DNA of 64,000 bases. It comes from Allobacillus halotolerans. GTDB taxonomy: Bacteria; Bacillota; Bacilli; Bacillales; Alkalibacillaceae. Made by a program: the position numbers and the translations under genes. The notes below the pieces were generated by a model, which did not search any database, was not told where the DNA came from, and saw only the letters and a program-made list of their open reading frames with translations. Below, piece after piece: positions 29,102 to 38,552 of this stretch (position 1 is its first letter; each line of letters begins with the position of its first letter). Location of the stretch: the NCBI RefSeq assembly GCF_018967645.1, contig NZ_JAHLZF010000011.1, forward strand, positions 33,019 to 97,018, given 5' to 3'.

Positions 29102-29128
29102 ACACAAAACGGTCTATTACATACGATA
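29102..29128 (+). promoter_or_regulatory. Predicted SigK promoter of dpaAB
   Basis: AC at 29102-29103, 16 bases, then CATACGATA (29120-29128), which fits the SigK pattern AC-N16/17-CATANNNTA. The dpaAB operon is transcribed in the mother cell under SigK in B. subtilis, so position and expected regulator agree. Confidence 0.6.
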
Positions 29129-29164
29129 TATCGAATGAATGACATGGTCTGAGGAGTTGAAAAA

Positions 29165-30040
29165 ATGTTAACAGGTAAGTCAGTTTTATTTGTGGGTGGT
29201 GATGCACGTCATCTGGAAATGATGGAACAACTGATCTTGGCGGACGCAGATGTGTATGCCATCGGTTTTGAAGGAGCAAAAGATCAATTGTCCGATGTGA
29301 ATTTTATCCATGCCGAGCAAGTTTATAAACAAGAACTTTCAGCAGTCGTATTGCCGATAACTGGGTTGGATCAAGATGGCTATGCAGAAGCCCATTATGC
29401 AGAAGAGTCCCCACATCTTACAAAAGATTGGTTTAACGAACTGCCGGACGATTGCTTTTTGTTCACCGGAATCATGACCCCCTATCTAAAAGAATTAGAA
29501 GCGTTTAAAGGAATGATTGTGCCTTTATTTGAACGAGATGATGTAGCAATCTACAACTCAATTCCAACGGCAGAAGGTACACTCATGTTAGCGATTCAAT
29601 ATACAGACTTCACGATTCATGATTCAAATATTATGATACTAGGTTTCGGAAGAGTCGGAAAAACGTTGGTCCATTCATTTAAAGGGCTAGGAGCAAATGT
29701 GTCGGTCTCATCCAGATCGACGATAGATTTAGCAAGAATTTTCGAGTATAACTGCAAGCCCATTCCGTTAGAACAGTTGGATGTGAACCTTCAGGATTGT
29801 AATCTTTTGATCAATACAATTCCTGATGTTGTTGTAACGCCCACAATTATTCGCGCACTGCCCGAAAATAGTATGATCATTGATTTAGCTTCCAAACCTG
29901 GAGGAGTTGACTTCCGATATGCGAAGCGGATTGGAGTTAAAGCGATTCAGGCGCCAGGATTACCAGGTATCGTCGCGCCGAAGTCTGCAGGTAAGATTTT
30001 AGCACATGTCGTTCATCATATTTTGAATGAAGAAGAATAA
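29165..30040 (+). CDS. dpaA: Dipicolinate synthase subunit A
   Basis: 291 residues (SpoVFA). With DpaB it oxidises dihydrodipicolinate to dipicolinic acid in the sporulating mother cell. A D-2-hydroxyacid-dehydrogenase-like Rossmann domain covers the second half (IMILGFGRVGKTLVHSFKGL, about residues 158-177), and the C-terminus has APGLPGIVAPKSAGKIL. Start ATG 29165 follows GAGGAG. It shows that the organism makes dipicolinate-containing spores. Confidence 0.96.
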   Translation: MLTGKSVLFVGGDARHLEMMEQLILADADVYAIGFEGAKDQLSDVNFIHAEQVYKQELSAVVLPITGLDQDGYAEAHYAEESPHLTKDWFNELPDDCFLFTGIMTPYLKELEAFKGMIVPLFERDDVAIYNSIPTAEGTLMLAIQYTDFTIHDSNIMILGFGRVGKTLVHSFKGLGANVSVSSRSTIDLARIFEYNCKPIPLEQLDVNLQDCNLLINTIPDVVVTPTIIRALPENSMIIDLASKPGGVDFRYAKRIGVKAIQAPGLPGIVAPKSAGKILAHVVHHILNEEE

Positions 30041-30062
30041 AACCAACAGGAGTGAATGTTTC

Positions 30063-30656
30063 ATGGATTTAAAAGGTAAACGAATTGGATTTGGATTAAC
30101 AGGGTCTCACTGCACGTATGAACAGGTATTTCCTCAAATCGAAAAACTCATGGAATTGGGAGCGGAGGTTGTCCCAATCGTTTCTTATACGGTTCAAGAG
30201 ACGGATACAAAGTTCGGTAATGCAAAGGATCATTTGGAACGAATTAAACAAATTACTGGAAAAGAACTTGTCAAGACAATGCCTGAAGCAGAACCGCTTG
30301 GACCGCAAGCGCCACTGGATTGCATGATCATTGCTCCGTTGACTGGAAATTCATTAAGTAAATTTGCGAATGCATTAACGAACACACCGCCACTCATGGC
30401 TGCTAAAGCGACATTGCGTAATGGTAGTCCTGTTGTCTTAGCTATTGCAACAAATGATGCACTTGGGTTAAATGCAATGAATTTAGGGAAATTATTGGTG
30501 ACTAAAAATGTATTTTTTGTCCCGTACGGTCAGGACCATCCTTATAAAAAACCTGATTCACTCGTTTCGCACATGGAATTGATTCCAGAAACGATCGATG
30601 AAGCAATCAATGGCAAACAATTACAACCGATTATGCGTAATTATGACATTGTGTGA
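30063..30656 (+). CDS. dpaB: Dipicolinate synthase subunit B
   Basis: About 197 residues (SpoVFB), a flavoprotein-fold partner of DpaA. KGKRIGFGLTGSHCTYEQ at the N-terminus, the APLTGNSLSKFANALT segment and TKNVFFVPYGQDHP are typical. ATG 30063 follows AGGAGTGAATG and gives the family N-terminus; an in-frame upstream ATG at 30027 overlaps dpaA and is unlikely. Co-transcribed with dpaA. Confidence 0.95.
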   Translation: MDLKGKRIGFGLTGSHCTYEQVFPQIEKLMELGAEVVPIVSYTVQETDTKFGNAKDHLERIKQITGKELVKTMPEAEPLGPQAPLDCMIIAPLTGNSLSKFANALTNTPPLMAAKATLRNGSPVVLAIATNDALGLNAMNLGKLLVTKNVFFVPYGQDHPYKKPDSLVSHMELIPETIDEAINGKQLQPIMRNYDIV

Positions 30657-30714
30657 TTCGCTCAGTAATGTGCTAAAATAAAGAAATAAAGAGAATCTTT
30701 TGGGGGTTACTACA

Positions 30715-31758
30715 ATGACTAATTCAAACCAATACAATGTAGCAGTAGTTGGCGTTACAGGAGCTGTCGGCCAACGAATTATTGAAATGCTTGAACAGGT
30801 TGATTTTCCAGTGAATCAATTGATTCCACTTGCATCAAAACGTTCTGTTGGTAAGACTGTGGATTTTAAAGGTGAATCCATCGAAATTAAAGAAGCACTA
30901 CCGGAACAATTTGATGATGTCGATATTGCTTTCTTCTCAGCCGGGGGTTCAGTTTCTAAGCAACTGGCTCCGGAGGCTGTTGAACGAGGAGCGGTTGTCA
31001 TTGACAATACGAGTGCCTATCGAATGGATGAGCAAGTTCCATTGGTCGTACCAGAAGTCAATGAACAGGATATTTTGAACCATCAGGGGATTATTGCTAA
31101 TCCAAATTGCTCAACCATTCAAATGGTTGCTGCTTTGGAACCAATTCGTCAAAAATATGGCATGAAACGAATTATTGTTTCGACCTATCAGTCTGTTTCT
31201 GGCTCAGGAAATCAAGCGATGGATGAATTGACGCATCAATCACAAGCAATGTTGAATAACGAAGAAGTGTTTGCCGAAGTTTTGCCGGTTAAATCGGAGA
31301 AAAAACATTTTCCGATAGCTTTTAACGCTTTGCCGCAAATTGATACTTTTGATGAAAATCATTACACACTTGAAGAGATGAAGATGGTAAATGAAACGAA
31401 AAAAATTATGCATGACGATGAGCTGCAAGTATCCGCTACGTGTGTACGTTTGCCATTTTATTATTCGCACGCGGAGAGTGTTTATGTTGAAATCGATCAT
31501 GACAATATTTCCATTGATCAATTTCAAGGCGCATTAAAAGGTGCTCCGGGTGTTGTGTTGCAAGATGACGTTCATCATCAAATTTATCCAACTCCACTTT
31601 CTGCAGAAGGAAAAACAGATGTCTTTGTAGGAAGAATCCGTAAAGATCTGGATGTTTCCAATGGTTTTCATCTGTGGGTTGTTTCTGATAACCTACTGAA
31701 AGGAGCGGCTTGGAATTCTGTCCAAATCGCACAAAGTTACATTAAATTAGCTAAATAA
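30715..31758 (+). CDS. asd: Aspartate-semialdehyde dehydrogenase
   Basis: 347 residues; reduces aspartyl phosphate to aspartate semialdehyde, the precursor of lysine, threonine, methionine, diaminopimelate and dipicolinate. NADPH loop VVGVTGAVGQRIIEML near the N-terminus and active-site Cys in NPNCSTIQMV. ATG 30715 lies 8 bases after GGGGG. A possible vegetative promoter TTGTGT-N19-TGCTAAAAT (30649-30679) separates it from the SigK-driven dpaAB genes. Confidence 0.97.
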   Translation: MTNSNQYNVAVVGVTGAVGQRIIEMLEQVDFPVNQLIPLASKRSVGKTVDFKGESIEIKEALPEQFDDVDIAFFSAGGSVSKQLAPEAVERGAVVIDNTSAYRMDEQVPLVVPEVNEQDILNHQGIIANPNCSTIQMVAALEPIRQKYGMKRIIVSTYQSVSGSGNQAMDELTHQSQAMLNNEEVFAEVLPVKSEKKHFPIAFNALPQIDTFDENHYTLEEMKMVNETKKIMHDDELQVSATCVRLPFYYSHAESVYVEIDHDNISIDQFQGALKGAPGVVLQDDVHHQIYPTPLSAEGKTDVFVGRIRKDLDVSNGFHLWVVSDNLLKGAAWNSVQIAQSYIKLAK

Positions 31759-31778
31759 TGGATTGCTCGAGGTGGACT

Positions 31779-32996
31779 ATGAAGTTTTTAGTACAGAAAT
31801 TCGGAGGTACTTCTGTCCGAAATAAAGAAAGTCGAAAACATGCTATTCGACACATTAAGAAAGCAATTGATGAAGGTTATAAAGTTGTAGTCGTCGTATC
31901 GGCCATGGGAAGAAAAGGTGAGCCTTATTCAACAGATACTTTATTAGAGCTCGTTCATTATCCGAATACTCAATTGACTTCCCGTGAAATTGACTTGCTC
32001 ATGTCTACAGGTGAATTGATCTCATCAATTGTCATGGCAAATGAGTTAAGAGAAAGTGGTCTCATCGCTTCTGCTTTATCCGGTCCACGGGCCGGAATAT
32101 TAACGACTGACGATCATATGAATGCGAGAGTCAATAAAGTGATACCAGATGAGTTACTGAATTATTTCAAGAGTAACGATGTGATCGTTGTTGCGGGCTT
32201 TCAAGGGGAAGATGCGAATGGCGATATTACGACGCTAGGGCGTGGTGGATCAGATACATCCGCAGTAGCTCTCGGAGCAGCGCTCGAAGCGGAATTCGTC
32301 GATATTTTTACAGACGTGGATGGAATTAAAACGGCCGATCCGGTCATCGTCAAAAATGCAAAGACATTAAAGGTGATGACCTATAATGAAATTGTTCATT
32401 TAGCATATGAAGGAAGCAGAGTCATCCACCCGCGAGCTGTTGAGATTGCCATGCAGGAAAAAATTCAGGTGCGTGTTCGTTCAACTTATTTGGAAGATGA
32501 AGGCACGCTGGTTACATTCAAGAAAACGCCAGGTTTAGATAGAGGATTCAAAGATCAACTTGTCACAGGGATCGCTCATCAAGCCGGAATTACTCAAATA
32601 AAGGTACGAACAAATACATCTAATTCCATGGAACTTCACGATCAGTTGTTGACTGAGTTAGCAGCAGCTGGAGTTTCCGTTGACTTTTTTAATATTTTCT
32701 CGAAAGGTATTACATTTACCGTTCCGAATGATAAATTGAAGCGAACAACAGAGATTATCGAACGGTTAGCGGTTGATTATGAGATCAATGAAAATTGTGC
32801 AAAAGTTTCAGCAGTAGGAGCTGGCATTCAAGGGGTTCCTGGTGTGGCAGCAAAAGTGGTTTCAGCTCTTGCGGGACAACAAATTCAAATTCTACAATCT
32901 GCAGACAGTCACACAACAATTTGGCTTCTCATTAAAGAAACAGATCTTGAAAAAGCCGTGAATGCACTACACGACACATTTTTATTAAATACGTAA
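31779..32996 (+). CDS. dapG: Aspartate kinase I (diaminopimelate-sensitive type)
   Basis: About 405 residues. KFLVQKFGGTSV opens the amino acid kinase domain, GRGGSDTSAVALGAAL and FTDVDGI form the substrate sites, and two ACT regulatory domains fill residues 260-405. The placement in asd-dapG-dapA indicates the B. subtilis DapG isoenzyme, which is feedback-inhibited by meso-diaminopimelate. ATG 31779 follows GAGGTGG; an in-frame ATG at 31758 overlaps the asd stop codon and adds an atypical leader. Confidence 0.95.
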   Translation: MKFLVQKFGGTSVRNKESRKHAIRHIKKAIDEGYKVVVVVSAMGRKGEPYSTDTLLELVHYPNTQLTSREIDLLMSTGELISSIVMANELRESGLIASALSGPRAGILTTDDHMNARVNKVIPDELLNYFKSNDVIVVAGFQGEDANGDITTLGRGGSDTSAVALGAALEAEFVDIFTDVDGIKTADPVIVKNAKTLKVMTYNEIVHLAYEGSRVIHPRAVEIAMQEKIQVRVRSTYLEDEGTLVTFKKTPGLDRGFKDQLVTGIAHQAGITQIKVRTNTSNSMELHDQLLTELAAAGVSVDFFNIFSKGITFTVPNDKLKRTTEIIERLAVDYEINENCAKVSAVGAGIQGVPGVAAKVVSALAGQQIQILQSADSHTTIWLLIKETDLEKAVNALHDTFLLNT

Positions 32997-33013
32997 GAGA
33001 GGGTCGATTGAAA

Positions 33014-33880
33014 ATGAATTTTGGAAACGTACTAACAGCTATGGTTACTCCTTTCAATGAATCGAATGAGTTAGACTTAGAGAAAACGGAACAGCTTGTA
33101 GAATATCTTATTGCAAATGGTTCAGACGGCCTCGTTGTTGGTGGTACAACAGGTGAATGGCCTACATTGACAGAAGAGGAAAAACTTCAACTTTTTGAGC
33201 AAGTCGTAAAAGTTGTAAACGGACGTGCAAAAGTCATTGCTGGAACGGGTACCAACAGTACAGAGAGTTCAATTGCCATAACGAAAGAAGCATCCAAAAC
33301 GGGTGTTGATGGAATTATGCTTGTAACACCTTATTACAACAAACCAAGTCAAGAAGGATTGTATCAGCATTTCAAAGCAATCGCTGATGCGACGACATTG
33401 CCGATTATGCTTTATAATATTCCAGGACGTTCTGTCGTTGATATGTCGACAGAAACGACAATCAGGCTTTCCAAAATTGATAATATCGTTTGTACGAAAG
33501 ACGCCACTGGTGATTTAGATCGAATGAGTGAAATTATTGAGCAAACGGACAATGATTTCAGTTTATATTGTGGTGACGATGGATTGACATTACCATCGCT
33601 TGCTGTTGGTTCAGCAGGCGTCGTTTCTGTGGCAGCCCATGTCATTGGAAATGAAATGCAAGAAATGGTTTCGGCATTTCAGCAAGGAAATGTGAAGGAA
33701 GCAGGCGATCTGCACCGTCAATTGCTACCGAAAATGAAGGCGTGCTTTATGGCTCCTTCACCGGCACCAGTGAAAGCAGCTTTAAACAAGAAAGGCATAA
33801 ATGTCGGTTCAGTACGGCTGCCGTTATTACCGTTAACTGACGAAGAAGAACAAACATTAAGTAACAGTCTGGGACTATAA
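33014..33880 (+). CDS. dapA: 4-hydroxy-tetrahydrodipicolinate synthase
   Basis: 288 residues; condenses pyruvate and aspartate semialdehyde, the entry to lysine, peptidoglycan diaminopimelate and spore dipicolinate. It is a TIM barrel with GGTTGEWPTLTEEEK, the Tyr motif VTPYYNKPSQEGLYQHF and the Schiff-base Lys in VCTKDATGD. ATG 33014 gives the family start MNFGNVLTAMVTPF; TTG 33008 is a close alternative. A terminator follows directly. Confidence 0.96.
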   Translation: MNFGNVLTAMVTPFNESNELDLEKTEQLVEYLIANGSDGLVVGGTTGEWPTLTEEEKLQLFEQVVKVVNGRAKVIAGTGTNSTESSIAITKEASKTGVDGIMLVTPYYNKPSQEGLYQHFKAIADATTLPIMLYNIPGRSVVDMSTETTIRLSKIDNIVCTKDATGDLDRMSEIIEQTDNDFSLYCGDDGLTLPSLAVGSAGVVSVAAHVIGNEMQEMVSAFQQGNVKEAGDLHRQLLPKMKACFMAPSPAPVKAALNKKGINVGSVRLPLLPLTDEEEQTLSNSLGL

Positions 33881-33889
33881 GCTTAAAAG

Positions 33890-33920
33890 ATCCTACAGGG
33901 TACGATCCTGTAGGATTTTT
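33890..33920 (+). terminator. Intrinsic terminator after dapA
   Basis: ATCCTACAGG (33890-33899) and CCTGTAGGAT (33907-33916) followed by TTTTT. Confidence 0.9.
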
Positions 33921-33999
33921 TACGTAATAGAAGAGCTTTATTTCAAGGAGTATGAATCGAATATTTTCGCACACACTACCGAATAAAGGTGGTGTATAT

Positions 34000-34737
34000 A
34001 TGAGCGAGCAAGAAAATGAAAAAAATGAAGCACAACCCCAACAGCCAGATGGGGATGGTCCCGAAGAATCATTAGTTGATAAAATTAAACAATTAGGGCA
34101 AACCAATGTCCCGTCAGCACCAGATTCCAATATTCATATTTTACCGATTATTGGTCAAATTGAGGGACATCTTCAACTTCCTTCCAAAAATAAAACAACT
34201 AAATATGAGCATGTGTTGCCGCAACTTGTTGCCATTGAACAAAATCCGAAAATTGAAGGTGTTATCTTACTGTTAAACACTGTTGGCGGTGATGTGGAAG
34301 CAGGTTTGGCATTGTCAGAAATGGTAGCTAGCTTATCCAAGCCAACCGTTTCCATTGTATTAGGCGGTGGTCATAGCATTGGGGTTCCAATAGCAACAAG
34401 TGCTGACTTTTCGTTTATCACTGAAACAGCAACGATGACGATTCATCCCATTCGATTGACAGGTTTAGTCATTGGGGTACCGCAAACATTTGAATACTTA
34501 GACAAGATGCAAGATAGGGTCATTCGCTTTGTAACAAATCATTCCAATGTAGACGAAGAAAAATTTAAAGAATTGATGTTTGAAAAAGGTAATTTAACAC
34601 GCGATATTGGAACAAACGTTATTGGCGAGGATGCAGTGAAGTATGGGTTGATCGATGAAGTTGGCGGTGTCAGTGAAGCCATTAAAAAGCTCAATGAATT
34701 GATTGATGAGAAAAATGAAGGTCAGGTGATTCAATGA
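34000..34737 (+). CDS. tepA: ClpP/SppA-like protease TepA (YmfB)
   Basis: 245 residues, the same as B. subtilis TepA; a ClpP-crotonase fold protein implicated in degradation of spore proteins and in translocation-related processing. [19 protein letters not shown] and the [15 protein letters not shown] active-serine region are intact, and the first 40 residues are acidic and probably disordered. ATG 34000 follows AAAGGTGGTG (33987-33994 region). The stop overlaps ylzJ by four bases. Confidence 0.92.
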   Translation: MSEQENEKNEAQPQQPDGDGPEESLVDKIKQLGQTNVPSAPDSNIHILPIIGQIEGHLQLPSKNKTTKYEHVLPQLVAIEQNPKIEGVILLLNTVGGDVEAGLALSEMVASLSKPTVSIVLGGGHSIGVPIATSADFSFITETATMTIHPIRLTGLVIGVPQTFEYLDKMQDRVIRFVTNHSNVDEEKFKELMFEKGNLTRDIGTNVIGEDAVKYGLIDEVGGVSEAIKKLNELIDEKNEGQVIQ

Positions 34738-34940
34738 TCCATTATACACCTTTAACCTATGAAGAGATCTTTGAAGAAGAGGAAAATGAACAGATTCAAT
34801 GGGTATCGATGAAACACGCGATGGTAAAGGTGAGAAAAAAAGCTGATTTATCAGGCTATGAAATCGATCAAATGATTTCAACCGATCCCAATGATTATTT
34901 AAATCAACAATTGATGCCTGGATCCAATTTCTATTTGTAA
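34734..34940 (+). CDS. ylzJ: YlzJ-like small protein
   Basis: 68 residues. [15 protein letters not shown] at the start and [16 protein letters not shown] at the end are the conserved ends of the YlzJ family. Function unknown. It is translationally coupled to tepA (ATGA overlap) and precedes spoIIIE, as in B. subtilis. Confidence 0.88.
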   Translation: MIHYTPLTYEEIFEEEENEQIQWVSMKHAMVKVRKKADLSGYEIDQMISTDPNDYLNQQLMPGSNFYL

Positions 34941-34971
34941 CTTTTCAACTACTTTCAACACTTCGAGAGTG

Positions 34972-34980
34972 TGATATAAT
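34972..34980 (+). promoter_or_regulatory. Extended -10 promoter candidate of spoIIIE
   Basis: TGATATAAT (34972-34980) is a full extended -10 element; the -35 (TTTCAA at 34953) is poor. Just downstream, GCAGCC-AAGTAT-GGCTGC (about 34996-35012) forms a small hairpin in the leader. Confidence 0.5.
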
Positions 34981-35040
34981 GAATTAACGACGAAGCAGCC
35001 AAGTATGGCTGCTTTACTGATTTATTTCGAGGTGAAGAAA

Positions 35041-37308
35041 GTGGCAAAGAAGAAAAAGAGAAATAGACGAAAAAATAATCGAAAGTCAAATCTATATTTT
35101 GAACTGATTGGACTGGCATTCATCCTATTTGCCATTTTTTCAAGTGGGATTCCGATGATATCGAACGGAGTGATTCCGCATGTTTTAGTAACGTTACTCC
35201 AATGGCTGTTTGGCTTTTGGTATATAGTAATTAGCGGATTCATATTCTTTATAGGTATCTACTTATTGATCAAAAGAAAATGGCCGAATTTTAAATCCAT
35301 TCGGTGGATCGGTTTTTATCTATTATTTGCTTCAATCTTATTATTTACACACGTACAAACATTCGAAACGATTGTACAAGCGACTACTCAAAATATATTC
35401 GGGTTAACGTGGGATTACTATGAAGCCTATCAAAATGGAGAAGTAGATTATTCAGCAATCGGCGCAGGTATGACAGGTGCGATATTATTCGTATCTAGTT
35501 TTTATCTATTATCTGGTGTAGGTTCAAAAGTTGTCGCAACATTTGCGATCGTTTTTGGCATGATCATGCTGACAGAGAAATCGATCATTGATGTCATTAA
35601 AGGGTTTTTCAGTAACGTACAAGCTCGGTTTACAAAGATGCGAGAAAAACGGGCCGAACGAAAAGAAGCAGCCGAGAAGGCCAAAGAAGAAGAATTAGAA
35701 ATCGAAAAAACGTACGAAGTGACTGACTCAGAACCAAATCCTGTTATTGAAGATTTCCAATCGGCTGAACCAGAGAAAGCTGAACCAGAACCAATGGAAA
35801 TCGAGACAAATGAATGGACGGAAAATGTAGAAGAACTTCCCGAAGAGGGAGAAGAAGTGATGGCTTTAACGGAGGTAGAGAATGAGTCATACCGGTTACC
35901 ATCTCTTCAGCTACTTGCAAGTCCAGTCAGTCATTCACAACAGCAAGAGAAATCTCAAATTCAATCCACAGTAAGAAAGCTGGAACAAACTTTCCAAAGT
36001 TTTGGTGTGAAAGCTAGAGTTTCGAAAGTGCATGTAGGACCAGCAGTTACTAAATATGAAGTTAATCCTGATATCGGTGTGAAAGTAAGTAAAATTGTCA
36101 ATTTACACGACGACTTGGCACTTGCTCTTGCTGCGCGCGATATACGTATTGAAGCGCCGATCCCAGGAAAATCAGCGATTGGAATTGAAGTACCAAACTC
36201 AGAAGTTGCTCAAGTATCACTCCGTGAAGTAATGCAACCACAGATGAAACCAGAATCCAAACTGCTCTTTGGCTTAGGTCGAGATATTGCTGGTGAATCC
36301 ATTGCTTCCGAGTTGAATAAAATGCCTCACTTACTGATTGCAGGTGCAACAGGAAGCGGTAAAAGTGTTTGTGTCAATGGTATTATTACGAGTATATTGC
36401 TACGCGCAAAACCACATGAAGTGAAAATGATGATGATTGACCCGAAAAAAGTGGAATTGAATGTGTATAATGGCATTCCACATTTGTTGGCTCCTGTTGT
36501 AACAGATCCAAAAAAAGCATCGAAAGCATTGAAAAAAATCGTTTCTGAAATGGAAAGAAGATACGATCTGTTTTCGGATACGGCAACGAGAAATATTGAA
36601 GGATATAATGAACACGTGGACAAGGTGAATGAAGAAGAAGGTGAAAACCATCCGCACTTGCCATATATCGTTGTATTAATTGATGAATTGGCAGATCTAA
36701 TGATGGTTGCCTCAAATGAAGTAGAAGATGCAATCACCCGGTTAGCTCAAATGGCAAGGGCCGCTGGAATTCATTTGATCATCGCAACACAACGTCCATC
36801 CGTGGATGTCATTACAGGTGTAATCAAAGCGAATATTCCGTCACGAATCGCGTTTAGTGTCTCTTCAGCTACCGATTCACGGACAATTTTAGATGGGAAT
36901 GGTGCGGAGAAGCTACTCGGTAAAGGAGATATGCTGTTCCTGCCTGTCGGCGCTTCTAAGCCTACAAGGATTCAAGGTGCTTTTCTATCCGATGAAGAAG
37001 TCGAACGTGTTGTAGACCATTGCATTACCCAACAAAAAGCACAGTATCAAGAAGAAATGATTCCTGAAGAGACGTCCAAAGATATGGAAGAAGTAGATGA
37101 CGACCTTTATGACGATGCCGTCCAGTTAATCATTGAAATGCAAAGCGCCAGTGTTTCCATGCTACAACGGAAATTCAGGGTAGGCTATACGAGAGCTGCG
37201 AGGCTGATCGATGCCATGGAAGAAAGAGGGATTGTTGGTCCGTATGAAGGAAGCAAGCCAAGAAAAGTACTGGTTAGTCAGCAACCTGAGGAAACATCTA
37301 TGCAGTAA
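35041..37308 (+). CDS. spoIIIE: DNA translocase SpoIIIE/FtsK
   Basis: 755 residues. It has a basic N-terminus ([13 protein letters not shown]), four or five membrane segments within residues 20-190, and a charged linker to about 290. The RecA-like motor has Walker A GATGSGKS near 435-442 and Walker [15 protein letters not shown]-terminal winged-helix gamma domain (about 690-750) reads DNA orientation. During sporulation SpoIIIE pumps the chromosome into the forespore. GTG 35041 lies 6 bases after GAGGTGA and gives the family start MAKKKK; an upstream in-frame ATG at 35005 has no ribosome binding site. Confidence 0.95.
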   Translation: MAKKKKRNRRKNNRKSNLYFELIGLAFILFAIFSSGIPMISNGVIPHVLVTLLQWLFGFWYIVISGFIFFIGIYLLIKRKWPNFKSIRWIGFYLLFASILLFTHVQTFETIVQATTQNIFGLTWDYYEAYQNGEVDYSAIGAGMTGAILFVSSFYLLSGVGSKVVATFAIVFGMIMLTEKSIIDVIKGFFSNVQARFTKMREKRAERKEAAEKAKEEELEIEKTYEVTDSEPNPVIEDFQSAEPEKAEPEPMEIETNEWTENVEELPEEGEEVMALTEVENESYRLPSLQLLASPVSHSQQQEKSQIQSTVRKLEQTFQSFGVKARVSKVHVGPAVTKYEVNPDIGVKVSKIVNLHDDLALALAARDIRIEAPIPGKSAIGIEVPNSEVAQVSLREVMQPQMKPESKLLFGLGRDIAGESIASELNKMPHLLIAGATGSGKSVCVNGIITSILLRAKPHEVKMMMIDPKKVELNVYNGIPHLLAPVVTDPKKASKALKKIVSEMERRYDLFSDTATRNIEGYNEHVDKVNEEEGENHPHLPYIVVLIDELADLMMVASNEVEDAITRLAQMARAAGIHLIIATQRPSVDVITGVIKANIPSRIAFSVSSATDSRTILDGNGAEKLLGKGDMLFLPVGASKPTRIQGAFLSDEEVERVVDHCITQQKAQYQEEMIPEETSKDMEEVDDDLYDDAVQLIIEMQSASVSMLQRKFRVGYTRAARLIDAMEERGIVGPYEGSKPRKVLVSQQPEETSMQ

Positions 37309-37316
37309 AACGTACG

Positions 37317-37352
37317 AAGCTAGTCAAGAAAATTTCTTGACTAGCTTTCTTT
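37317..37352 (+). terminator. Hairpin terminator after spoIIIE
   Basis: AAGCTAGTCAAGAAA (37317-37331) and TTTCTTGACTAGCTT (37333-37347) form a 15-bp stem followed by TCTTTG. The T tract is short. Confidence 0.75.
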
Positions 37353-37442
37353 GTGGCTTAAAAATATTTGTTAGGTTAAATAGACAATATAGTTTAGATT
37401 TTAGGATTCGATGACGGCCGTTGGTGGCAGGCGACCTTAGAG

Positions 37443-37616
37443 CTTCAGTGTTAAACAGGCTGTCTTCAGTGTTAATTTGCGGAGCTTCAGGGTTAATTCG
37501 CGGAGCTTCAGGGTTTATCTGCAAGACTTCAGGGTTAATTTGTGAATCTTCAGGGTTAATCCGCTGTGCTTCAGGGTTAATTCGCAAACCTTCAGGGTTA
37601 ATCTGCAAACCTTCAA
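37443..37616 (+). repeat. Tandem array, exact 21 bp period, CTTCAGGGTTAAT unit
   Basis: CTTCAG starts at 37443, 37464, 37485, 37506, 37527, 37548, 37569 and 37590, with a partial unit at 37611: every step is exactly 21 bases. The unit is CTTCAGGGTTAAT followed by eight variable bases (often TCGCAAAC or CTGCAAGA type). A frame on the - strand reads through it as the seven-residue repeat I-N-P-E-A-x-x, but it has no ribosome binding site and no non-repeat domain, so I call it non-coding. Confidence 0.9.
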
Positions 37617-37705
37617 TATACGCCCATCGTCATTATCATTTCGTCTCAGCCTCAATTGACTTAGATAACTCATTTATTTTTTCATCTAACTTCACAGAAT
37701 AATTA

Positions 37706-37736
37706 TTGACCCTCACGTAACGAGATGCTTTATAGT
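37706..37736 (+). promoter_or_regulatory. MerR-type promoter with 19-bp spacer and dyad operator
   Basis: TTGACC (37706-37711), a 19-base spacer and TATAGT (37731-37736). The over-long spacer is the hallmark of promoters activated by MerR-family proteins through DNA distortion. Inside it, CCTCACGT and ACGAGATG form an imperfect dyad (6 of 8 pairs) centred between the two boxes. The site is 25 bases before the MerR gene, so autoregulation is the natural reading. Confidence 0.65.
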
Positions 37737-37760
37737 TATGGATGAAGGGAGAATCTCGAA

Positions 37761-38489
37761 ATGAAAGTGAAAGAAGTTGCTGATTTAGTGGGCATCAGTG
37801 TACGTACACTCCATCATTATGATGAAATTGGCTTATTGATCCCTGAGGATATGACGCAAGCGGGTTATCGAATATATTCTGAAAAAAATCTTGAACATCT
37901 GCAGCAAATTTTATTTTTTAAAGAGCTTGGTTTTTCTTTAAAGAAAATCAAAGAAATCATGGAAAGTCCAACATTCAATCGGCAAGAAGCTTTAACGAAA
38001 CAACATCAAATGCTTTTAGAAAAAAGAAAGCGAATTGATCAAATGATCTGGACCATTGAAAAAACCATTCAACATTCGAAAGGAGACATAACGATGACAA
38101 ATGAGGAAAAGTTCAAAGGCTTTGACTTTAGCCATAATCCATATGAAGAAGAAGCTAGAGAAAAGTGGGGTGACAAAGCAGTCGATCAAGCAAATGAAAA
38201 AACAAAAAACATGACTACCTTTGACCAAGAAAGGTTTAATGAAATTTTTCGTCGGTTGGCTGAAGTTCGCCATCTGTCACCCGATTCAGAAGAGGTTCAA
38301 GAACGAATCCAAGAATGGTTTCAATATTTGAATAAAATAGGAAACTATTCGCTTGATGCATTTAAGGGCTTAGGCCAAATGTACGTGAATGATGAACGAT
38401 TTACGAAAAACATTGACCAATTCGGTGAAGGCTTGGCCGAATTCATGTGTACTGCGATGAGCGTTTATGCAGACCGAAATAAAAAATAG
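37761..38489 (+). CDS. MerR-family regulator with TipAS-like ligand domain
   Basis: 242 residues. The N-terminal winged helix has [25 protein letters not shown], followed by a dimerisation coiled coil to about residue 108. The rest (112-242) matches the TipAS multidrug-sensing domain in length and in motifs such as [17 protein letters not shown]. Relatives are B. subtilis Mta and Streptomyces TipAL, which activate genes on binding antibiotics. Its own promoter has a MerR-type spacer. An internal ribosome binding site and ATG at codon 112 could make the ligand domain alone. It is flanked on both sides by 21-bp repeat arrays and replaces genes present here in B. subtilis. Confidence 0.88.
   Translation: MKVKEVADLVGISVRTLHHYDEIGLLIPEDMTQAGYRIYSEKNLEHLQQILFFKELGFSLKKIKEIMESPTFNRQEALTKQHQMLLEKRKRIDQMIWTIEKTIQHSKGDITMTNEEKFKGFDFSHNPYEEEAREKWGDKAVDQANEKTKNMTTFDQERFNEIFRRLAEVRHLSPDSEEVQERIQEWFQYLNKIGNYSLDAFKGLGQMYVNDERFTKNIDQFGEGLAEFMCTAMSVYADRNKK
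38079..38096 (+). promoter_or_regulatory. Internal ribosome binding site and ATG for a TipAS-like short product
   Basis: AAAGGAGA (38079-38086), 7 bases, then ATG 38094, in frame at codon 112 of the MerR regulator. The product would be 131 residues starting [13 protein letters not shown], exactly the ligand domain. Streptomyces tipA uses such an internal start to make TipAS in excess of TipAL. Here it is inferred from sequence alone. Confidence 0.6.
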
Positions 38490-38552
38490 ATTCGTGTTGA
38501 TTTTTAATTCGCATACGTCCTATAGGTAAAGTGCTCCGACGATCAACCATAT

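Noticed and set aside
37324..37608. - strand frame reading as an I-N-P-E-A heptapeptide repeat protein
   Set aside because: A 21-bp repeat automatically gives a stop-free seven-residue repeat. There is no ribosome binding site and it overlaps the spoIIIE terminator.
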